Source of the DNA: Ardenticatenales bacterium
GTDB lineage: Bacteria; Chloroflexota; Anaerolineae; Promineifilales; Promineifilaceae
Assembly: GCA_020634575.1 (NCBI GenBank)
Contig: JACKBM010000005.1
Span: forward strand, 1 to 64,000
Length of the DNA stretch: 64,000 nucleotides
Direction of reading: 5' to 3'
The notes under the pieces are model-generated. The model was not told where the DNA came from and ran no database searches. It saw nothing but the letters and a program-made list of their open reading frames with translations. Shown one piece after another: positions 48,017 through 57,801 of the stretch; position 1 is the stretch's first letter; every line of letters begins with the position of its first letter. Position numbers and translations under genes: made by a program.

Positions 48017-49609
48017 TCAGCTGTGGGCCGGTTTGGGGCTGGCCGAGATGATGGCGCTGCTGCTGCCATCCTTGTATTTGCTGAAATTCAGGATGAACAG
48101 GTCAGCCAGCTTGCGGGCCATGCGGTCAAAGTCTTTGCCGTGGGCCCAGGTTTTGCGCGGGATCAGGATGGAATCCGGCACTTCCGGGCAGCTTGTGGGG
48201 ACGGCCAGACCGAAGAGTGGATCTTCGACGGTTTCCACATTATCCAGATCGCCGTTGTGAATGGCGTCGATGATGGCCCGGGTGTATTCCAGCTTGATGC
48301 GCGAGCCGACCCCGTAGGGCCCGCCGGACCAGCCGGTGTTGACCAGCCAGGCCTTGGCGCCATGCTCCTTCATTTTTGCGGCCAGAAGCTCGGCATATTT
48401 GCTGGGATGCCAGACGATAAATGCCGCCCCGAAACAGGCCGAGAACGTCGCCTCCGGCTCCTCGACGCCGACTTCAGTGCCGGCAACTTTGGCCGTGTAA
48501 CCACTGATGAAATGGTACATCGCCTGGGCCGGCGTCAGTTTGCTGACCGGCGGCAAAACACCGAAGGCATCGGCTGTCAGGAGGATGATGTTCTTGGGGT
48601 GGCCGCCAACGCAGGGCACCTTGGCATTGTCGATGTACTCGATCGGGTAGGCCGCCCGGGTGTTCTGGGTAATGCTGGTGTTGTGGAAATCAACTTCGTG
48701 TGTTTGCGGATCGTAGACCACATTTTCCAGGACGGTGCCGAAGCGGATGGCGCTAAAGATTTCCGGCTCCTTTTCCGCTGAGAGATCGATGGCTTTGGCA
48801 TAACAGCCGCCTTCAATGTTGAAGACACCCTGATCCGTCCAGCAATGCTCATCGTCCCCGATCAGCTGGCGCTCCGGGTCAGCCGAGAGAGTGGTTTTGC
48901 CCGTGCCAGAGAGGCCGAAGAAGAGAGACACATCCCCATTTTTCCCCTCATTGGCGGAACAATGCATGGAGAGGATGTTCTTCTTGGGCATAATGTAATT
49001 CATGACCGTGAAGATCCCTTTCTTCATCTCACCGGCGTATTCGGTGCCGAGGATGACGACTTCCCGCTTCTCAAAGGAGAGGTCGACGCTGGTTTTGGAG
49101 GTCATGCCCATGGTGTAACGGTTGGCAGGAAACTGCCCGGCGTTGAAGATGACGTAATCTGGCCTGCCGAACTCCGCCAGTTGGGCATCGGTGGGACGAA
49201 TGAGCATGTTCCACATGAAGAGGGCATGGTAGGGGCGCGAGCAGATGATACGAACCTTAATCCGCTCCCGTTCATCCCAGCCGGCGTAGCCGTCGACGAC
49301 GTAGAGTTTTTTGCGAGTGTTCAGGTAATCAATTGCCCGCTCCCGGTTAATTTCAAACGTATGCTCGTCTACGGCGACGTTGACAGAGCTCCACCAGATG
49401 TCGTCCTGGGAGGCCGGGTGGCGGACGATACGTTTGTCGCTGGGGCTGCGGCCCGTTTTGGCGCCGGAGCGCACCATCAGCGCGCCGGAATTGGCGATGG
49501 CAGCTTCCTCTTCATTCAGGACAGCTTCCTGATAGAGGCCAGCGGGAACGGCGTTGCGCACCACCTGTTTCACGTCAATGCCATGTTGGGTTAAGTTGAA
49601 TTGACTCAT
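48017..49609 (-). CDS. pckA: ATP-dependent phosphoenolpyruvate carboxykinase
   Basis: A 530-residue PEPCK that converts oxaloacetate and ATP to PEP, CO2 and ADP at the entry to gluconeogenesis. The kinase loop is [13 protein letters not shown], with the metal-binding segment and [17 protein letters not shown] following. ATP-type features ([13 protein letters not shown] near the N terminus) are clear and the length is typical. GAGGA precedes the ATG. It is a single-gene unit. Confidence 0.97.
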   Translation of the reverse strand: MSQFNLTQHGIDVKQVVRNAVPAGLYQEAVLNEEEAAIANSGALMVRSGAKTGRSPSDKRIVRHPASQDDIWWSSVNVAVDEHTFEINRERAIDYLNTRKKLYVVDGYAGWDERERIKVRIICSRPYHALFMWNMLIRPTDAQLAEFGRPDYVIFNAGQFPANRYTMGMTSKTSVDLSFEKREVVILGTEYAGEMKKGIFTVMNYIMPKKNILSMHCSANEGKNGDVSLFFGLSGTGKTTLSADPERQLIGDDEHCWTDQGVFNIEGGCYAKAIDLSAEKEPEIFSAIRFGTVLENVVYDPQTHEVDFHNTSITQNTRAAYPIEYIDNAKVPCVGGHPKNIILLTADAFGVLPPVSKLTPAQAMYHFISGYTAKVAGTEVGVEEPEATFSACFGAAFIVWHPSKYAELLAAKMKEHGAKAWLVNTGWSGGPYGVGSRIKLEYTRAIIDAIHNGDLDNVETVEDPLFGLAVPTSCPEVPDSILIPRKTWAHGKDFDRMARKLADLFILNFSKYKDGSSSAIISASPKPAHS

Positions 49610-49714
49610 AGATTCCTCGAAAAGTAACTACAGAATGGGAAATAGTCTGTCACGGTGCAGCATTACTGTACCGAATTTTAATGCAGATGCACTTCCTGAC
49701 GAAAGTGATCCTGA

Positions 49715-50971
49715 TCATTTACTATTCTCGTGTTGCGGGCCGGTGGGTTGGGCACCGGCCGGTAACCGCAACACCAGCAGCAAAATCAGCAGAAACGCCG
49801 GCAACTGGACCAGGATCGTGGCTGATGTCAGCCCCACCTGATCCGCCAGCACGCCATACAGCAGCCGCAGCGGCAATAGCCCGAACAACGCATTCACCGC
49901 GCTAACTGTGCCGGCCAGCCCCGGCGCACTGGCCAGAGATTGCGCTTTCATGATAGGCCAAAACATCGCCAGATAAAAACTGAGCGGAATGCCCAGCAGA
50001 AAACGGGGCCAGACGCCCGGCCAATAGAGCCAGAGTGGCAGCAAAAGCAAAACGAGCAGCGTCGCCGTCAGGAGGATGTGGCGCCGGCTGCGCTGCTGGA
50101 GCCAGCGGTCCAGAAAGAACAGGGCGACCAGGTTAACTGCCAGGGCCAGGCCGCGATAAACTGAGATGAGGAATTGGGACATGCCCACTTCGTCGGCCAG
50201 CCAGAGGTTCTGTAAGCTGAAGGGGAGTTCGGTGACGTCATGCAGTAGTAGAAAGGCCAGCCAGAAGAGGGCCGTCCGGTTGGTCAGGACCGCCCGGATG
50301 TTGCCGCCGATAGCCCGCCAGAAGGGGAGTTCGGGTTCGTCATCATCTGGGCTGGCACCGGCCGGTCCCGGAAACCGCGTTCGCAGGATGAAGCCAGCGT
50401 AGATCAGCGCCAGCCCCCCATTGACGACCAGCAGGCTGCGCCAGGGCAGTTCCAGCCAGAAGGTAACCGCCACCATGATGGGCGGCAGCAGGGCGCCGAT
50501 GGTGTCGATCATGGTCGAACGGGCGTAGATCCGGTCCGGCGCCGCCGGATGGCTTTCCACCAGGACCACATCAGCGGTGTGCGCCAGCGGCCCGGAGCCG
50601 ATCCCATAAAGGAAGAAGCCCACAGCCAGCAGAACAAAGGTCGGCGCAACGCCCATGACCATCACGGCCAGGCCGATGAAGATGGCGCCCAGGCCAAGCA
50701 GCCAGCGGCGTTGCCAGATATCGATAAATAGCCCGTTGAGCGGTTCGACGACGACGGCGACGTAGTCGGTGATCTGCCAGAGGAGGCTGGCCTGGGTATA
50801 ACTCAGACCGAGCAGGTCACGGATGGTGGGTAGCAGCAGGTCAGGCAGGCCGCTGAGCAGCTCATCAAAAAAGCGGGCCAATAGACCGAGGCGGACGACC
50901 CGATCAGAGACGCCCTCGGCACGCGGGACCGGTTCAGGTTTTAGTTTGCGTAAAATCTGGTGCAAATTCAT
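49715..50971 (-). CDS. MFS transporter
   Basis: 418 residues with about twelve membrane helices. The helix 2-3 loop has an MFS-like IDIWQRRWLLGLG segment, and the central loop (about 195-220) is acidic and Pro-rich. Cargo is unknown; no drug or sugar signature is decisive. The ATG at 50971 opens the protein with MNLHQILRKLKPEPVPR. The longer frame to 51049 has no supporting ribosome site. Confidence 0.82.
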   Translation of the reverse strand: MNLHQILRKLKPEPVPRAEGVSDRVVRLGLLARFFDELLSGLPDLLLPTIRDLLGLSYTQASLLWQITDYVAVVVEPLNGLFIDIWQRRWLLGLGAIFIGLAVMVMGVAPTFVLLAVGFFLYGIGSGPLAHTADVVLVESHPAAPDRIYARSTMIDTIGALLPPIMVAVTFWLELPWRSLLVVNGGLALIYAGFILRTRFPGPAGASPDDDEPELPFWRAIGGNIRAVLTNRTALFWLAFLLLHDVTELPFSLQNLWLADEVGMSQFLISVYRGLALAVNLVALFFLDRWLQQRSRRHILLTATLLVLLLLPLWLYWPGVWPRFLLGIPLSFYLAMFWPIMKAQSLASAPGLAGTVSAVNALFGLLPLRLLYGVLADQVGLTSATILVQLPAFLLILLLVLRLPAGAQPTGPQHENSK

Positions 50972-51247
50972 TTTCTGTTTCTTTTTTCTGGTGATTGGTG
51001 CCCGGTTGGATGGCGGCATAAAATGCCGGCAGCGTTCAGGACGTCCCAATTCATGGTTGCCAAAACGGGTGTCGTCGTGGACAGAAGTTGCGGCAAGCCA
51101 AACAGGCCGTAGCCATTAATAGCCGGCGGCAGCTTCCTAACAGAAAATGAATAGGGTGGCGCTCGGGCCTAGCGGGGTATGGTTGCGGGTGAAAGTTTCA
51201 TTGTCGGTTATGATAATCGGCTATGGGATTGGGATCAAGGAGTAATC

Positions 51248-52213
51248 ATGAATGAAGCAATTTTGCCGTCGGCGGTGGCGGCGATTGGGCAGACGCCCCT
51301 GGTGGATTTGAGCCGGCTGGTGGCGAACAGTGGATTAACCGGCCGGATCCTGGCCAAACTGGACTATCTCAACCCCGGCTTCTCCAAAAAAGATCGGATC
51401 GCTCGCCAGATCATCGAAGATGCCGAGGCAGCCGGCCAGCTCCAACCCGGGCAAACGGTGGTGGAGCTGACCAGCGGCAATACCGGCACCGGCCTGGCGA
51501 TCGTTTGCGCGGTCAAAGGGTACAAATTTGTGGCGGTGATGTCGCGAGGCAACTCGCTGGAGCGGGCGCGGATGATGGCGGCGCTCGGGGCAGAAGTTGT
51601 TCTGGTGGATCAGCTGCCGGATTCGCTGCCCGGCCAGGTTTCCGGCGGCGACCTGGCCCTGGTGGAGGTTGAGGCCCAGCGGCTGGTGGTCGAACGGGGC
51701 GCTTTCCGGGCAGACCAGTTCAACCTGGCCAGCAACGCCCGGGCCCATGAGCTGCACACCGGCCCGGAGTTCCTGGCGCAAAGTGGTGGCCAGTTCAATG
51801 CCTTTTGTGATTTTGCCGGCACGGGCGGCTCGTTTGCTGGTTGTGCGCGGGCGTTCAAGGCGCATAACGTTGCGATCAAATGTTATCTGGTGGAACCGGC
51901 CGGAGCCGCTGTCCTCGCCGGCCAACCCCTGACCCGGCCCAACCACAAGATCCAGGGCGGCGGCTACGCCATGGCGCCGCTGCCCCTGATCGATGAGGCG
52001 CTGGTAGATGGCTACCTGCAGGTCGACGATGAGACCGCGACGCAGACCGCCCGCCGGCTGGCCCGGGAAGAAGGGATCTTCGCCGGTTTCTCCTCCGGCG
52101 CCAATGTGGCCGCTGCCCTGGAGTTGCTGCGTGGCCCTCATGCCGGGGAGACGGTGGCGGTGATTTTGTGTGATTCGGGGCTGAAATATCTGAGCACGGA
52201 TTTGTGGGGCTAA
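51248..52213 (+). CDS. Cysteine synthase-family PLP enzyme
   Basis: 321 residues, fold type II. The PLP Lys is Lys48 in NPGFSKKDR, where CysK usually has NPGGSVKDR. The substrate loop is TSGNTGTGLA, and the phosphate loop is GTGGSFAG. The family makes cysteine or cystathionine from activated serine, or related amino acids. The altered Lys segment argues against a plain CysK. AAGGAG lies 5 nt before the ATG. It is followed by a palindromic element, not by an operon partner. Confidence 0.87.
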   Translation: MNEAILPSAVAAIGQTPLVDLSRLVANSGLTGRILAKLDYLNPGFSKKDRIARQIIEDAEAAGQLQPGQTVVELTSGNTGTGLAIVCAVKGYKFVAVMSRGNSLERARMMAALGAEVVLVDQLPDSLPGQVSGGDLALVEVEAQRLVVERGAFRADQFNLASNARAHELHTGPEFLAQSGGQFNAFCDFAGTGGSFAGCARAFKAHNVAIKCYLVEPAGAAVLAGQPLTRPNHKIQGGGYAMAPLPLIDEALVDGYLQVDDETATQTARRLAREEGIFAGFSSGANVAAALELLRGPHAGETVAVILCDSGLKYLSTDLWG

Positions 52214-52220
52214 TGCTTTT

Positions 52221-52305
52221 AGCCAAGGAATAATTTCCATGGCTGCGCTAGAACAAGTGCCCTAAGGCACTTCATCTGACTCAGCTATGGAATTTATTCC
52301 TTGGC
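52221..52305. repeat. GGAATAAATTCC-type palindromic element
   Basis: An imperfect inverted repeat of about 85 bp: CCAAGGAATAATTTCCATGG on the left, CTATGGAATTTATTCCTTGG on the right, with AAGTGCC-CTAA-GGCACTT as an inner stem. It separates the CysK-like and beta-propeller genes. An ATG at 52287 falls inside it. Confidence 0.75.
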
Positions 52306-52319
52306 ACTCTAAAACGACC

Positions 52320-53369
52320 ATGCGCGATCGACGACCAATCCTGACATTTATTCTCCTCCTCATTCTCACCCTGCTGGTGCTGATCGCCATCCTGCCATCG
52401 ATCGGCTACCGGCCGTCGACCCGTTACCTGGGGCAGGGGGAGCTGTGGGCGGCGCAGCATCTGACGCCGCTGGGGGAGCTGGCGCAGTATGCCTCGGTGA
52501 TTGAGGTGAGGGGGGAATTGGCCTATGTAGTGGGCGGGCAGGCGCCGCTGCAGGATGAGGGGCGGGCCCGGGGGCTGACCATCTGGGCCGTGGCGGACCC
52601 GGCGGCGCCGGCCGTTGTTGGCTTTCTGGATGGTTTCTTTGGCTACGATCTGGCCGTGAAAGAGGGTTTTGTCTTCATCGCCAGCGGCGGCGAGCTGGTG
52701 GTGGTGGATGCGCGGGATGGGGTCCGGCCGGTTATCGCTGCCGTCATCCCGGCCGAGGGGCTGTTTGAGCTTTTCCAGACTGGCCGGGAGCTTTACCTGC
52801 TGACGGCCACCGGCATCCAGCTTTATGACGTTGCCGAGCCCGCCGAGCCGCGTCTGGTGGACACGATCCCCGGCCTGGTCGCCTGGGATGGGGCGGCGGT
52901 GGCGGACATCCGCCTATTTCTGACTGACGACGCACTGGTCTACCTCATGCCGGACCGCGAGGGGCGGCTGTTTGAATGGGGCCGCCTGACGCTCCAGGCT
53001 GCGCCCGGCGACAGCAGCCTGGTCAGCATTGATAATGAGCTGGCCGCCGCCGGCTCCCTGGTGGTGGCCACCGGCCGGGGCGGCTGGCACCTCTTTGACT
53101 TTGGCCCCGCCACGCCGCAATACCTCGGCTTTTACACAGATGATGTCCGCGCCCCGGCCGGTCTGGCTCTCGATTACCCGCTGTTGTGGCTGGCCGATGG
53201 GGCCAATGGGGTAGTCGCCTTTGACCTGAGCGAGCGGGACCGGCCGGTGCGCGTTGCCTATGACCACGAGCCGTTCGCGACGAATGTGGCCGTGGCCGGG
53301 GATGTGGTGTGGGCCAGCAGCCGGGCGGTGGCGCCGGTGCGTGCGCTGCGGTATGCGGGCCGACGGTAG
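52320..53369 (+). CDS. LVIVD-repeat beta-propeller protein with membrane anchor
   Basis: About 349 residues. A single N-terminal hydrophobic anchor (about 8-28) is followed by repeated blades with LVIVD-like words (LTIWAVADPAAPAVVGF, LVVVDARDG, IQLYDVAEPAEP, VVAFDLSERDRPV). These are extracytoplasmic beta-propellers, usually adhesion or binding proteins. I use the ATG at 52320 because the earlier one at 52287 lies in the palindromic element. The function is otherwise unknown. Confidence 0.8.
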   Translation: MRDRRPILTFILLLILTLLVLIAILPSIGYRPSTRYLGQGELWAAQHLTPLGELAQYASVIEVRGELAYVVGGQAPLQDEGRARGLTIWAVADPAAPAVVGFLDGFFGYDLAVKEGFVFIASGGELVVVDARDGVRPVIAAVIPAEGLFELFQTGRELYLLTATGIQLYDVAEPAEPRLVDTIPGLVAWDGAAVADIRLFLTDDALVYLMPDREGRLFEWGRLTLQAAPGDSSLVSIDNELAAAGSLVVATGRGGWHLFDFGPATPQYLGFYTDDVRAPAGLALDYPLLWLADGANGVVAFDLSERDRPVRVAYDHEPFATNVAVAGDVVWASSRAVAPVRALRYAGRR

Positions 53370-53370
53370 A

Positions 53371-53460
53371 GACGCGCGGTGGCGCGTCTCCTATGGCGTC
53401 GGTCCCGCCTTGATCATGCGGGATGACCGCAGCGGGAGACGCGCCAGCGGCGCGTCTCCC
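53371..53460. repeat. Two GAGACGCGC palindromes
   Basis: GAGACGCGC...GCGCGTCTC occurs at 53371-53391 and again at 53434-53460, flanking a short GC-rich spacer between convergent genes. Confidence 0.6.
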
Positions 53461-54755
53461 TACCGCGGTACCACCAATCCGTGATCGGTGACCGCATACC
53501 CCGGAAACACCTCGTCGATCGACGGATTATTCAACCGGACGCGGATCAATTCGCCCAGGACGTCGCGGTAATCGGTGGTGATGGCCAGGTCGCCGGGGCC
53601 GACGAGCTGGTCGGGCTGGAGGCCGGGCCAGGCGGCGTGGACGCGGCCGCCGTTGATGCCGCCGCCGAGCAGCATCATCATGTTGCCATGGCCGTGGTCA
53701 GTGCCGAGGCCGCCGTTTTCCTGCAGCCGCCGCCCGAATTCTGACATCACGACTACGGAAACGTTATCTTTCAGCGGACCCAGGTCTTCGTAAAAGGCGG
53801 CCAGTCCCTCGCCGAGTTGGCCGATGTTGTTGGCCATCTGCCCCTCGCTGCTGCCCTGGGCAACATGGGTGTCCCAGCCGCCGACGTCGATGGTGGCAAC
53901 CTCGACGCCGACGTCCGCATGGAGGAGGTGGGCGACGGTTTGCATGGCGTTGCCGAAGTCGTTCTGGGGGTAGGGGCGACCGGCCGGTGGCCGGCCCGTG
54001 TCGATGCTGGTCATAATTTCCATAGAGGCCAGCGTCTGGTTGGCCGCTGCTGCCAGCAAATCATCCTTTTCATTATAGAAGGCGGCCAGCAGCGCCTGCA
54101 TCTCGCCGATGCGCTCGTCGCGCCCTTCCAGATGGTACTCGGCGATTGATTTGAGGGCGGTGCCGCTGATGGCACCGGTCAGGGCCGCCGGCAGCATGTC
54201 GCCGACGCCGATGGCGCGCAGGGCGGAACCGTTGCCGGTGTCCAGGCTGGTCAGATGGCGGGCCAGCCAGCCACTGTAATCGCCCCCTTCGCTGGCGCCG
54301 CGCTCCATCAAATCCTGGGCCTCAAAATGAGAACGGGTTTCATCCGGCGAGCCGGTGGCGTGGACGATGCCGAGGTCGCCGGCCTGGTAAATCTCCAGCA
54401 GCGGGGCGAGCGTTGGGTGGAGGCCAAAGAAGCCATCGAGGTCGAGGGCGCCGTCTGCGCCGGCCTGATCCGGCCGGGGGATGCCGATGGTCGGCCGGCG
54501 GCGATAATACTCATCATCCCCATGCGGCACGATGATGTTCAGCCCATCGGCCCCGCCGCGCAAAAAGACAACCACCAGCGTATCGCCGCGCGGCCCGACA
54601 TGCGGGTCAGCCAGCGACACGCGGGGTAGCCAGCTGGGCAGGGAGACGATGGCGTTCCCCAGAATAAAAGCGCTGGCGCTCACCAGGCTCCCCGACAAAA
54701 ACGACCGCCGGCTCAACCGGCCATATTCTTCACAATGCGTTACAAGCTTCTTCAT
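53460..54755 (-). CDS. DUF1501 protein (Tat-exported)
   Basis: 431 residues of the DUF1501/sulfatase-like family. The Tat signal has SRRSFLSG near residue 15. Family segments include VVVFLRGGADGLNIIVPHG, GWDTHVAQ, MSEFGRR and the DHGHGNMMMLLGGG stretch with possible metal-binding His and Asp. GGGAG precedes the ATG. It sits downstream of a DUF1800 gene, the usual pairing in planctomycetes and Chloroflexota. The joint role is unknown, but both parts are exported folded through Tat. Confidence 0.88.
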   Translation of the reverse strand: MKKLVTHCEEYGRLSRRSFLSGSLVSASAFILGNAIVSLPSWLPRVSLADPHVGPRGDTLVVVFLRGGADGLNIIVPHGDDEYYRRRPTIGIPRPDQAGADGALDLDGFFGLHPTLAPLLEIYQAGDLGIVHATGSPDETRSHFEAQDLMERGASEGGDYSGWLARHLTSLDTGNGSALRAIGVGDMLPAALTGAISGTALKSIAEYHLEGRDERIGEMQALLAAFYNEKDDLLAAAANQTLASMEIMTSIDTGRPPAGRPYPQNDFGNAMQTVAHLLHADVGVEVATIDVGGWDTHVAQGSSEGQMANNIGQLGEGLAAFYEDLGPLKDNVSVVVMSEFGRRLQENGGLGTDHGHGNMMMLLGGGINGGRVHAAWPGLQPDQLVGPGDLAITTDYRDVLGELIRVRLNNPSIDEVFPGYAVTDHGLVVPR

Positions 54756-54804
54756 GATCACTCCCAAAGGATGAATGCTGTTCCTGATTTAAGCTGGGAT
54801 CTTG

Positions 54805-54884
54805 GCCACGGATTAGCACAGATTTCCACGGATTTTTCTTTCCCAAAAAAAGAAATCCGTGCCCAATCCGTGTTAATCCGTGGC
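54805..54884. repeat. CCACGGATT long hairpin
   Basis: GCCACGGATTAGCAC... on the left and ...CAATCCGTGTTAATCCGTGGC on the right, with A/T-rich loop. It lies between the DUF1800 and DUF1501 genes. A second copy is at 16985-17080. Confidence 0.8.
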
Positions 54885-54892
54885 TCCTCTTC

Positions 54893-56458
54893 TCACGTCC
54901 ATTGGAAGGTGGGGCTGGCGAAGAGGAGACCAACGGCGTCTTCCAGGTCGGCGCGGACGGCGCGGTTGTTGGGTGGGCCGGCGCTGACGTAGTTGGTGAG
55001 TAACTCGGCTGTGGCCGGATCCAGCGCCCGACCGCCGGCGATCTGGCCGAACAGGCCAATGATCTCGGGTGAGGTTGAGACGCCGGCGGCTGAGACAATC
55101 GCTTCCAGCGGCACGTTGATGCCGGGCAGACTATTCCGAGCCAGGGCCAGGCTGAAGTTCCAACGGGGCAGCAGGTTGCTGGCCCAGGCGGCTGAGACGT
55201 CCGGGTAGCCATCCGGCGGCGGCCAGAGATGGCGGGGCTGGCCCATCTGATTTAGCCAATCTGTCAGGCCGCGGCTGGCGCGGCGGCCGGGTGAGAAGTC
55301 AACATGTAGGGCCCGCAGCGCCGACATCATGAAGGTGTAGGGGCGCTTTAGCTTGGGCGGGGCGGTCGCAAATTCCTCGCTGAGGAAGATGACGCGCAAC
55401 ATGCTTTTGATGTCGCCATCCGTTTCCAGGTAGGTGGTGGCGACCCGGTCGATCAGGCTTGCCGGCGGCTCATCGGCGACGAAGCGGCGGACCAGCTTGG
55501 TGGCGATGAAGCGAGCGGTGGAAGGGTGGGTGACCAGCAGTTCCAGGAGCTGGTTGAGATCTTGCTGGACGGTTTGACCGGCCGGTAACGTCTCCCCCAG
55601 AATCACCTTCGCCCCTGTATCATGCTGATTTTCGTTGAAGACAAGCTGGCCCTGGCGGCGACCGCGCCGGCCGACGTGTAGGCCCGTCAAGGCCCGGGCC
55701 AATTCCTGGACATCCTGCTGGTCATAGCCGCCGTCAACACCCAGCGTATGCAGCTCCATCAGTTCCCGGGCGTAGTTTTCGTTGGGCTCACCCTTGTTGT
55801 TCTGCACATTGTCCAGGTAGGCCATCATGGCCGGGCTTTGGGCGGAGGCCCAGAGCAGGTCGCGGAATTTGCCCAGGGCGTGCGGGCGGATCACGTCGCG
55901 GTCGTCGACGATTTTCAGGAAGAGCATGACCTGGTTTTTACGCACGTAGATGTTGAAATGGTCGCTCCAGAACTCCACCATCGCTTCGTATAGCTGGCGT
56001 TTGGACATCAGGGCGCGGGCGTAGGTGACGCTGGCCAATTCGATGGCGGCATCGCGCGCTTCCTGTTCGACGAGCTCGCCGATTTCCATGTTGTAGAGCG
56101 TCAGACCGCGCACGTAGAGGTCGGCGGCACTGTCGTCGATCGCTTCCCAGGCAAGTTGCTGCTCCAGGTAGGCGGCCAGGCCCAGGTTGCGGGCGGCGCT
56201 GATATCGCCGGGCCGCGGCCCGTAGCCAGCTCGATTGAGCAGTCGCCAGACGGGATCGACGTCGATAGCCGGCAGCCCGGCGGCGCTGCCCGTTTGGGCG
56301 GGCAGGCCGTCGGGGCTGGCGGTGGGGTCGGCCAGGAGCAGCTCATCAGGCAGGTCGCTCTGGTGCAGCTGGCGGCTGACCTCGCTGCAGGCAGTGGCGG
56401 CGACGCCGGCGGCAGCCAGGCTGCTCAGTTTCAGGAAGTCGCGGCGTGTGAGCGGCAT
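54893..56458 (-). CDS. DUF1800 protein (Tat-exported)
   Basis: 521 residues. The Tat signal is TRRDFLKLSS, followed by a hydrophobic stretch ending at a lipobox-like AATAC. The mature protein has DUF1800 features: WRLLNRAGYGP, FWSDHFNIYVRKNQ, NENYARELMELHTLG and KLVRRFVADEPP. GGAGG precedes the ATG. It follows the membrane gene by 15 nt and precedes the DUF1501 gene. The biochemical role of the pair is unknown. Confidence 0.9.
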   Translation of the reverse strand: MPLTRRDFLKLSSLAAAGVAATACSEVSRQLHQSDLPDELLLADPTASPDGLPAQTGSAAGLPAIDVDPVWRLLNRAGYGPRPGDISAARNLGLAAYLEQQLAWEAIDDSAADLYVRGLTLYNMEIGELVEQEARDAAIELASVTYARALMSKRQLYEAMVEFWSDHFNIYVRKNQVMLFLKIVDDRDVIRPHALGKFRDLLWASAQSPAMMAYLDNVQNNKGEPNENYARELMELHTLGVDGGYDQQDVQELARALTGLHVGRRGRRQGQLVFNENQHDTGAKVILGETLPAGQTVQQDLNQLLELLVTHPSTARFIATKLVRRFVADEPPASLIDRVATTYLETDGDIKSMLRVIFLSEEFATAPPKLKRPYTFMMSALRALHVDFSPGRRASRGLTDWLNQMGQPRHLWPPPDGYPDVSAAWASNLLPRWNFSLALARNSLPGINVPLEAIVSAAGVSTSPEIIGLFGQIAGGRALDPATAELLTNYVSAGPPNNRAVRADLEDAVGLLFASPTFQWT

Positions 56459-56473
56459 GGTCGGCCTCCGTGC

Positions 56474-57016
56474 TTAGCGCTGGTTGGCCAGCGTTGGGTT
56501 GATGGCAGTTGCGGCCACAGGTTCTGGCGTTGCTTCGGTCGTTGGTACCCAGCCAATGATGCCAAAGATGGCGGCGCCGATAACGGTTGTGCCCACAATA
56601 GGGGCGAAGAGGAACCAGCCGATGATGGGGAAGAGGCAGGCCAGTTCATAGACAACCGCGCCGCGTAGCAGGTTCAGCATTGCGGAGGCGGGGCTGAGCA
56701 TCGGCTCGAGTCGGGCGCCGAGGGAGCGGGCCAGGCCGGCGGCGCCCAGGGTGCCCAGCCCCATGCCGAAGAGGGCGGCGGCAAAAGCGGTGAAGCGCAG
56801 GGGGCCAAAGGCGGCCTGGGCCGTCATGGCAATCCAGAGGCTGAGCAGGGCAACCAGGGGCAGCCCCATGAAGAAGGATTTGACCGGCGTCTGGCTCAGG
56901 CGCTGGGCAGTTCGGGTTGTCACTTTGGGTAGCAGCAGGTTCAGGGCGACCAGCAGAGCGGGCAGCGTGATCAGCATGCCCAGCAGGGTATAGACGACGA
57001 TATAAACATCAGCCAT
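56474..57016 (-). CDS. Membrane protein in the DUF1800/DUF1501 operon
   Basis: 180 residues, four hydrophobic spans (about 7-28, 48-68, 75-97, 118-155). The C-terminal tail (ATPEPVAATAINPTLANQR) is soluble. GGAGA precedes the ATG. It heads the operon with the DUF1800 gene 15 nt downstream, so it may help place those proteins at the membrane. The family is not recognised. Confidence 0.7.
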   Translation of the reverse strand: MADVYIVVYTLLGMLITLPALLVALNLLLPKVTTRTAQRLSQTPVKSFFMGLPLVALLSLWIAMTAQAAFGPLRFTAFAAALFGMGLGTLGAAGLARSLGARLEPMLSPASAMLNLLRGAVVYELACLFPIIGWFLFAPIVGTTVIGAAIFGIIGWVPTTEATPEPVAATAINPTLANQR

Positions 57017-57174
57017 GGTGTTTTCTCCAGAAAGTGGGGCCGGCGAGCGCGACCCGGATGGTATGTCCCATGGCTACCCACTTTAGGGGAGAAGATTGGC
57101 CATCTTGCTATGCAGATGTAAAGTAATTGTAAAATTTGGCCGGCTGGGGACCGGCCGGTTTGAGTACAGTCCGC

Positions 57175-57801
57175 ATGAACACTTTCTCACACCTGATCGT
57201 CAATGGTGCGTTGGCCCGGCCGCTAAAACGGAAAATGGCCGGCTGGCGCCTGCCCCCCTGGCATACAGGTGCCTTTTTGCTGGGCTCCATCGCGCCGGAT
57301 ATTCCGCTGACGCTTATCGCCGTCGTCCTGGGGGCGTATGACCTGTTTTGGGGTGCCGGCCTGCCCCGGCCGGATGAGCCGGCGGCCGCGACCAGTCTGA
57401 TGAGCCAGCTATTCAACGACTGGTTTTTTCACGATCCCTGGATTATCACCGCCCAAAACATGTTGCAGAGTCCGCTGCTGATCCTTCTATATCTGTTTCT
57501 GGCGTATTGGTTCTGGCGCCGGGGCCGGCTGGGCGGCTGGCTCTTTTGTTTTGCGGCAGGCTGCCTCCTGCACACGCTGGGCGACATACCCCTGCATCAT
57601 GATGATGGCCCGTTGCTGCTCTTTCCGCTCAATTGGGAGTGGCGCTTCTTCAGCCCCATCAGTTATTGGGATCCGGCCCACTTTGGCCAGCAATGGGGTC
57701 GTTTCGAGATGATCCTGGATCTGATTCTGCTGCTTTATCTGCTGGTGAGCTATCGCTCTACCCTGCTGGGCTGGTGGCGCCGCCGGCGATCACCACACTA
57801 A
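57175..57801 (+). CDS. Membrane-bound metal-dependent hydrolase-like protein (YdjM/DUF457-like)
   Basis: 208 residues with an early conserved start (MNTFSHLIVNGAL), SIAPDIP, and a later HTLGDIPLHHDDGP cluster. The spaced His and Asp resemble the LexA-regulated YdjM-type membrane hydrolases. Three to four membrane spans are present. TACAGT lies 4 nt upstream of the ATG. The assignment is by motif pattern only. Confidence 0.7.
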   Translation: MNTFSHLIVNGALARPLKRKMAGWRLPPWHTGAFLLGSIAPDIPLTLIAVVLGAYDLFWGAGLPRPDEPAAATSLMSQLFNDWFFHDPWIITAQNMLQSPLLILLYLFLAYWFWRRGRLGGWLFCFAAGCLLHTLGDIPLHHDDGPLLLFPLNWEWRFFSPISYWDPAHFGQQWGRFEMILDLILLLYLLVSYRSTLLGWWRRRRSPH

